The notes under the pieces were generated by a model that was not told the origin of the DNA, made no database searches, and saw nothing but the letters and a program-made list of their open reading frames with translations. A stretch of DNA of 64,000 bases from Craterostigma plantagineum (lineage: Eukaryota > Streptophyta > Magnoliopsida > Lamiales > Linderniaceae): the NCBI GenBank assembly GCA_027422505.1, contig JAPQWV010000330.1, positions 496,001-560,000 on the forward strand. Reading direction: 5' to 3'. This document shows positions 58,646 to 64,000 of this stretch, piece by piece. Both the position numbers and the translations under genes were made by a program. Position 1 is the first letter of the stretch; each line of letters begins with the position of its first letter.

Positions 58646-61260
58646 TATCGGTGAAGAATTGAGGTACAACGTGCATTCCCGCTTATTTCCTAGAGAAGAT
58701 GAGAAAGGAAAATAAAAATTCACTACAGCAATGTTGTGTGGGACCGCTGCGTACACGTGGACGGGTTTGATTGGACCATCCCCAACGAATTGAGGTATAT
58801 ATCATTTGGTAAAAGAAAAAGGATTTGGCCTATTTGACTTGAGATATGATTCCCGAGACCTTTATTCTTCTGGGATTGGGTTTAAAGAATAAGCATTTCG
58901 TATATTCCAATCCAACGTGATTTCTTTTAAATAAAAAAAAAATATGAAACACACCACACCATGCAATAAAAGAATAAGTAAATCTCAATGTGCAGTAATA
59001 TGGGTTTTCGCAGTAATATTTTTTTTTTTATGATTTGAATTTGTCGAGTCTACCACGACCATATGGGCTCTTACAGGCTGTCCAAATATATTAACGCGGC
59101 CCACTTATTTAATTTAGCCCAGTGGAGATCTTTATCTAATTATCTCAAGGCTTTCTTTTGTTTCTATTACGTTTTTAAGGGTCAAAAATAGTCAAACACA
59201 AAGATAACATATATGGTTCCTTCGTTTTCCTTTTTCTTAATGAGCTTCACTTTTACCACTTCCACATACAACACAAGTCGCTCCTCAGAATTATTAATTT
59301 CTATCCTTACACGAGTAATGTTTGCTGTTTCTCAATTTCATTGGATAGTTGCCCTTTTAAAACAACTACGAACAACATAATATAAAAGCTAAGACGACCC
59401 TTGCTTTAATGGACTGAATGATATTAGTGCGCTTTGATTGATCTATAAAACTTTTAAAAACATGATTAATCTGATCCACAGCAGTTTGTCTGTGACAGTG
59501 GGGAATTAGCTTGGAGTGTTGTCTGCCTCGTTCACTCTTTTTTTTTTCTCTCTCAAATAAAAAGAAAAAAGAAAGAAAATTCCTTGGCCGATAGAGTATC
59601 TAATGATGGGATCTTATATAGTAGTATTCGTACTGCGTTGGATCACATATCGCCGATATAATTATTTTAAGAATTATTATTGATGCTATAACTGGTCCGT
59701 AGGATTCGAAAGGCGAGCACTAATAGAAAAATATGAGTCATAAAAATGATGAGGTGGAGGGCACTCGCACATTATTCATGCAACCACACAAACACACACT
59801 GTGTGTGTATCTCATGCTTTAAGGAAAAGTGGATTTAAAGATCTCTTTGTTTGTTTTCCTTTATATCATTCTTTAAGCCCATTTCTTGTTTTTTCTCCCC
59901 ATCACTCACATACATCAATTTCCCTGCCTACGCACGACGGCACGTAGCACCACAACTCTTAAGCCATTGCAACTTGCATGGCTCATGCGAAAAGATTCAA
60001 AGATGAAGTGAATTATTTGCTCAAAAGTTCATGAAATTATGGTCGATTCGCTACATGTTCAAAAACGTCACGTAACGAAAGAATTAAAAAGATGTACAAA
60101 ATCATGAAAAAAAGGAGTTGATGATTCTCTGGTCCTCAGGAGATAAATAGATAGATATATTTTTGAAGATTATGACTGACGTTATGGACATCATATATTT
60201 CTCTAATATTCGCTATAGCCAACAAGTTTTATGCTTCCAAGTGAATATGCTAACTTTCTGTAGCTTGATTGATTCTGATGAACAGCGCAGCTTCTCATAA
60301 GATAGGCTCTTGCGTGTTTCCAATCGATAGCCTAATTCCTAACAAACTGTTTATGAAGAATAATGACGTAAGGAGTTTATCTTAATTTAATGGAAAGATT
60401 CTAGGATTGCTAATAAGCTTCCTTTGTAATAAATATGGTGGTATACAAGTCAGATTCAAATGTATGTCTGGTGCAATGCCGATGCAGACACCACGAGTGA
60501 AAAAAAAAGCATATATATATGAATAATAATAAATAGAGTGACTTCTTCCTTATCTTGGGTCTACGTTTAATTAAAGAGATGAATCTAACAATAATTAACT
60601 AAATAATCACTCTCTTACGTCTGCTAAATATGCATGAGTGTTGTTTCAGACAAGATTATATTTTTGCACTACCATCATGGGAGAATCAGTAGTACGTAGT
60701 AATAGATGTAGGTTTCTTTTCTCTTGTATTGTTTTTTTTTTTACCAATAGAAAATGAAGAAAAACTTTCATGCCGACACGTGGCAACTTTAACCCGTCAC
60801 TACACACAATTCTTCTCCTTTCTGTATATAAAGGGAAGCTCAGACGATGAAGGTAGTCACATGTTTCATAGACTCGCAGATTTATCACCAAGAAGGAAGT
60901 AAAATTCCAGCATTATAAAGGTATATACATATAATATATATAATATAATATTGAGTTTTATATTTCATCTTCGTTTTATCTTCTCCCAAGTACAAGGAAA
61001 GATATGTTCCTTTAACGTTATGTAATAATGCTACGTGTCTCATGCATTTCTGGAAATTTAAATCTCTCATGGTTTCTTCGTGTGTTTAAAGTCATTAGAG
61101 CAAGGTTTTTGTTGCATGTCAGAACTAACCTTGAAAGAAAAGATATTTCGTTGGAATCCCCTGAATCTGAGCATATCTTCACTCCCTTTATTTCATCGTT
61201 AAATATAAGCTTTTTTTTTACGACCATATATAAGGTGGTAAGAGAAGCACAACGCAGAGG
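58643..61260. other. Intergenic region, no gene recognised
   Basis: The region is AT-rich with poly-A/T runs (59024, 59537, 60730). Nothing resembles a gene, RNA gene or complete transposon. TATATAAAG at 60835-60843 could be the core promoter of the downstream WAT1-related gene, implying a ~390-base leader. Confidence 0.5.
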
Positions 61261-62955
61261 ATGGAGAGGGAAAGCATGCGCCTTTTGTTTCACAAGGCGA
61301 AGCCTTTCTTGGGCGTAATATTCTTGCAAGCAGGCTTGGCAGGAATGGACATCATTTCGAAAGCTGCTCTCAACGAAGGAATGAGCAACTACGTCTTCGT
61401 TGTCTATCGACACGTCGTGGCTACTATTGTCATCTCCCCTTTCGCCCTCGCCCTCGACAAGTAAGCACATATGCATTAATCATATATAAGATACAATAGG
61501 CGATAAATTAACTCGACGACCTTTCGTATTTATTTTCTCGCAGGAAGATAAGGCCGAAGATGACACTCCCCGTGTTTGCCAAACTCATGCTTCTCAGCCT
61601 ATTGGAGTGAGTAGCAGCTGCTATTCATTAATAATCATATCCGTACATTATAATATGTTTCGACGATGACCGTGTAGTGATATTCTTACAGGCCAGTTAT
61701 CGACCAAAATCTGTATTTCTTGGGGCTGAAGTACACCACGGCAACTTTCGCGGCTGCCATGGCTAATATTCTTCCAGCCATAACTTTCGTCATGGCGTGT
61801 TTTTGCAGGTCGATAACTAAAACTACGCTGGTTTTCTTTTTTTTCTTTCTGATCAAAAGCCATGAACAAAGAAAAAGATTTATAATAACGTGACAGGCTA
61901 GAGAAGGTGAAGATGATGAGCATTAGAAGCCAGGCGAAGATAATCGGCACTTTCGCAACAGTTGCAGGGGCGATGATCATGACGTTAGTACAAGGCCCGC
62001 ACGTATATCTCCCTTGGACGAAGGGCGGTAATAGTGACGGCGCTCACCACCACGGCGAACTGAACCTTCAGCAGTCGATTAAGGGGGCGCTTATGATAAC
62101 GATCGGTTGCTTCAGCTGGGCATGCTTTATGATCTTGCAGGTAGTAGATAAAAAACTCGAGCTTTTCCCCATTTTCGCAACTTTACTGCGATTTGAAATT
62201 TCTTTCTTTTTTTTTTTTTTTTGCGGGAAGGCGGTGACGTTGAAGGCTTATCCTGCCGAACTATCGCTCACGGCGTGGATATGCCTTTTGGGGTCGGGCC
62301 AAGGCGCGGCGCTCGCGCTGGTGATGGAGCGAGGAAATGCGAAGGCGTGGGCCATAAGATGGGACACGAGTTTTCTTGCGGCCATCTATAGCGTGAGAAA
62401 TATGTTCGACTTTGTTAGTGAAATTTTTCTCGAACGGAGATTAAAGATGGGTCGGGATTTTTTTCGTTTTAATTTATGAAGGGTATATTTTGCTCGGGCA
62501 TTGCTTATTACGTCCAAGGAGTGGTGATGCAAGAAAGAGGGCCCGTTTTCGTTACTGCTTTTAGCCCGCTGAGCATGGTCATCGTGGCCGTTCTCAGCTC
62601 GTTTATTCTTGCCGAGCAGATGTTTCTCGGGAGGTAAATCGCTTGCTATTTTATTCATATGGCATGAATTCTAATCGAAATCGAAAGCAATTAACTTGGA
62701 AATTTTGAATTGTGAAGGATCCTCGGGGCGCTAGTTATAGTCGTAGGACTCTATTTCGTGGTATGGGGCAAGAAGAACGACCACAAGTGTGCAGTCATCG
62801 ATGCTCAAGAATTGCCAGTGAAGAACGACACGACGACTGAAGAAGAAAATGGCTCGGGATTTTCGAAATTGGAGGCCGTTGGCATAGATTTATCGAGCAA
62901 AGAAGATTCTTCGAAAGCCACAGAGTACGAAAGATCTGCTTCGAGCAAGAGATGA
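61261..62955 (+). CDS. WAT1-related protein (EamA-type membrane transporter)
   Basis: Seven exons: 61261-61460, 61554-61606, 61692-61809, 61897-62140, 62231-62392, 62482-62633 and 62718-62955, giving 388 residues. It begins MERESMRLLFHKAKPFLGVI. Family text is clear: GMDIISKAALNEGMSNYVFV, VYRHVVATIVISPFA, PVIDQNLYFLGLKYTTATFA, YPAELSLTAWICLLGS, YYVQGVVMQERGPVFVTAFSP and GLYFVVWGK. Two EamA repeats predict ten membrane spans with a hydrophilic cytosolic tail of about 65 residues. WAT1 of Arabidopsis is a tonoplast auxin exporter; most WAT1-related (UmamiT) proteins carry amino acids or related solutes. The substrate here is unknown. Intron 4 ends in an atypical T-rich GCGGGAAG acceptor. Confidence 0.92.
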
Positions 62956-63322
62956 AGAGTAGAGACGCAGTAGTAATTATAGTATAACTTCTGCAGAATC
63001 CTAAATCGAATTCCAAGAAGTACGAGGGTACAGTCGAAGAGGAAGAAAACTAAGCCAGTTTAATAAGAACAACAAACACCCCAGTGTTATTTCTCATTGA
63101 TCCACGCTGTTCGAATGTCATTATTTCAATTTCTTCCTTGTAAGACTATTTGTTACAAGCATTAATGATGAGGTTGCAATACAAATAAACTCTAGAACGT
63201 TAGATCAACCTCAGAATTTTGAACATAGATTAGGAACAGAACACAGTGATCGCGACCGTCAACGTTCATGGAATAATGATAGTATAACTGTGATAAGCTC
63301 AAGAACTAACCGTGGTAGAAGC

Positions 63323-64000
63323 TCACAGTGGAGCTGATCCGTAAAAGACTGCTTGCGCTGGGCCGGTCATATAAACATGATTATCGTCTTCTCTCCACTC
63401 TACATCCAATGGTCCTCCGGGCAAATCAACAGTGCACGTCTGTCCAAGAAAACAATTTTTTTGTCCAAGAAAACAACTTTTTTCTGATCAAATGAGTTGT
63501 TACAAGACATTTAGTAAACTGGTTGGAAGGCTCAATGCCATTTTGGGAAGCGAATGGAACCCTAAATAAAGGCAAGAGCATTCGTTCAAACTCACCCTTT
63601 TGGCACGACCCTCAAGGACGGCGGCAACAACTGTAGCGCATGCGCCGGTCCCACAGGCCAGCGTTGCACCTGTGGAGGATCAGAGAGGTTTAGCGTTATT
63701 TATGATCGCCAGAGGTGTGAGTTTAAACGACAAAGAAGATAAAATGCCTGCAATTCACATACATAAGAAGATTTTCCACAGATAATAAACAGCAAGTGTG
63801 AGGAACAGAGGGAGTCGACCAACCTGCCCCGCGTTCCCAAACACGCATTTTGAGGTGACTTGCAGAGATGACTTGAACAAATTCTACAACATAAAAGAGA
63901 ACTCGTGATTACAATGCAGTGCTAAACCAAATCCATTTGCAGGTTAAACATGTAACGAAAAGATGGTAAAAATAAGGAACCTGTGTTTGTACGAGCAGGG
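63323..64000 (-). CDS. DAPF: Diaminopimelate epimerase, 3' part (gene runs off the window)
   Basis: Four exons are visible: 64000-63981 (partial), 63883-63824, 63669-63596 and 63439-63323. They read [51 protein letters not shown] and [20 protein letters not shown], ending AVFYGSAPL. The block with ACGTGA carries the second catalytic cysteine of DapF. The enzyme interconverts LL- and meso-diaminopimelate in the plastid lysine pathway. The transit peptide and first catalytic cysteine lie outside the window. Confidence 0.93.

Overview
The window is nuclear DNA of a flowering plant, almost certainly a eudicot. Nearly every gene is split by GT-AG introns. Intergenic DNA is AT-rich and full of TC/GA and AT microsatellites. 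The gene set (RETICULATA-related, PRA1.H, ASYMMETRIC LEAVES1/PHANTASTICA, Dof, WAT1-related, organellar RNR1 and FtsH) is plant specific. Species and chromosome cannot be read from the sequence. No operons, CRISPR arrays, phage or prokaryotic mobile systems are present.

Layout. 1-8.5 kb: 3' end of an unidentified basic protein, a RETICULATA-related chloroplast protein (minus), a tRNA-Val(CAC) and PRA1 family protein H (plus). 6.1-12.2 kb: a head-to-head pair, plastid uracil phosphoribosyltransferase (minus) and mitochondrial m-AAA protease FTSH3/10 (plus), with about 0.5 kb between start codons. 14.4-16 kb: an SDT1-like HAD phosphatase. 16-24.6 kb: a repeat block with a long foldback, a solo LTR with a perfect target duplication inside one arm, a partial tandem duplication of the LTR end and flank, a hAT-like element and copia traces. 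24.7-31.3 kb: convergent RNR1 and an APK1-type receptor-like cytoplasmic kinase. 35.3-38.3 kb: AS1/PHAN and a small conserved protein of unknown function. 38.3-45.7 kb: a microsatellite-rich gene desert holding one Dof transcription factor. 45.7-54.5 kb: HSP20-like protein, cytosolic HSC70, histone H4, an UNC93-like transporter and a small proline-rich protein. 55.4-64 kb: histone H2A relic, soluble pyrophosphatase with a hAT insertion beside a splice donor, WAT1-related transporter, and the 3' end of diaminopimelate epimerase.

For the complete multi-exon genes I assembled exon models by eye, and their summed lengths are divisible by three, except the kinase, whose obvious model is one base short. 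Several genes serve organelles (RER, UPP, FTSH, RNR1, DapF), but nothing shows they work together; this is ordinary plant gene order. The most unusual items are the nested repeat architecture at 16.5-22 kb, two hAT-like elements with exact 8-bp target duplications, a probable new intron in the Dof gene and a frame disruption near the kinase N terminus. I found no convincing undescribed functional system.
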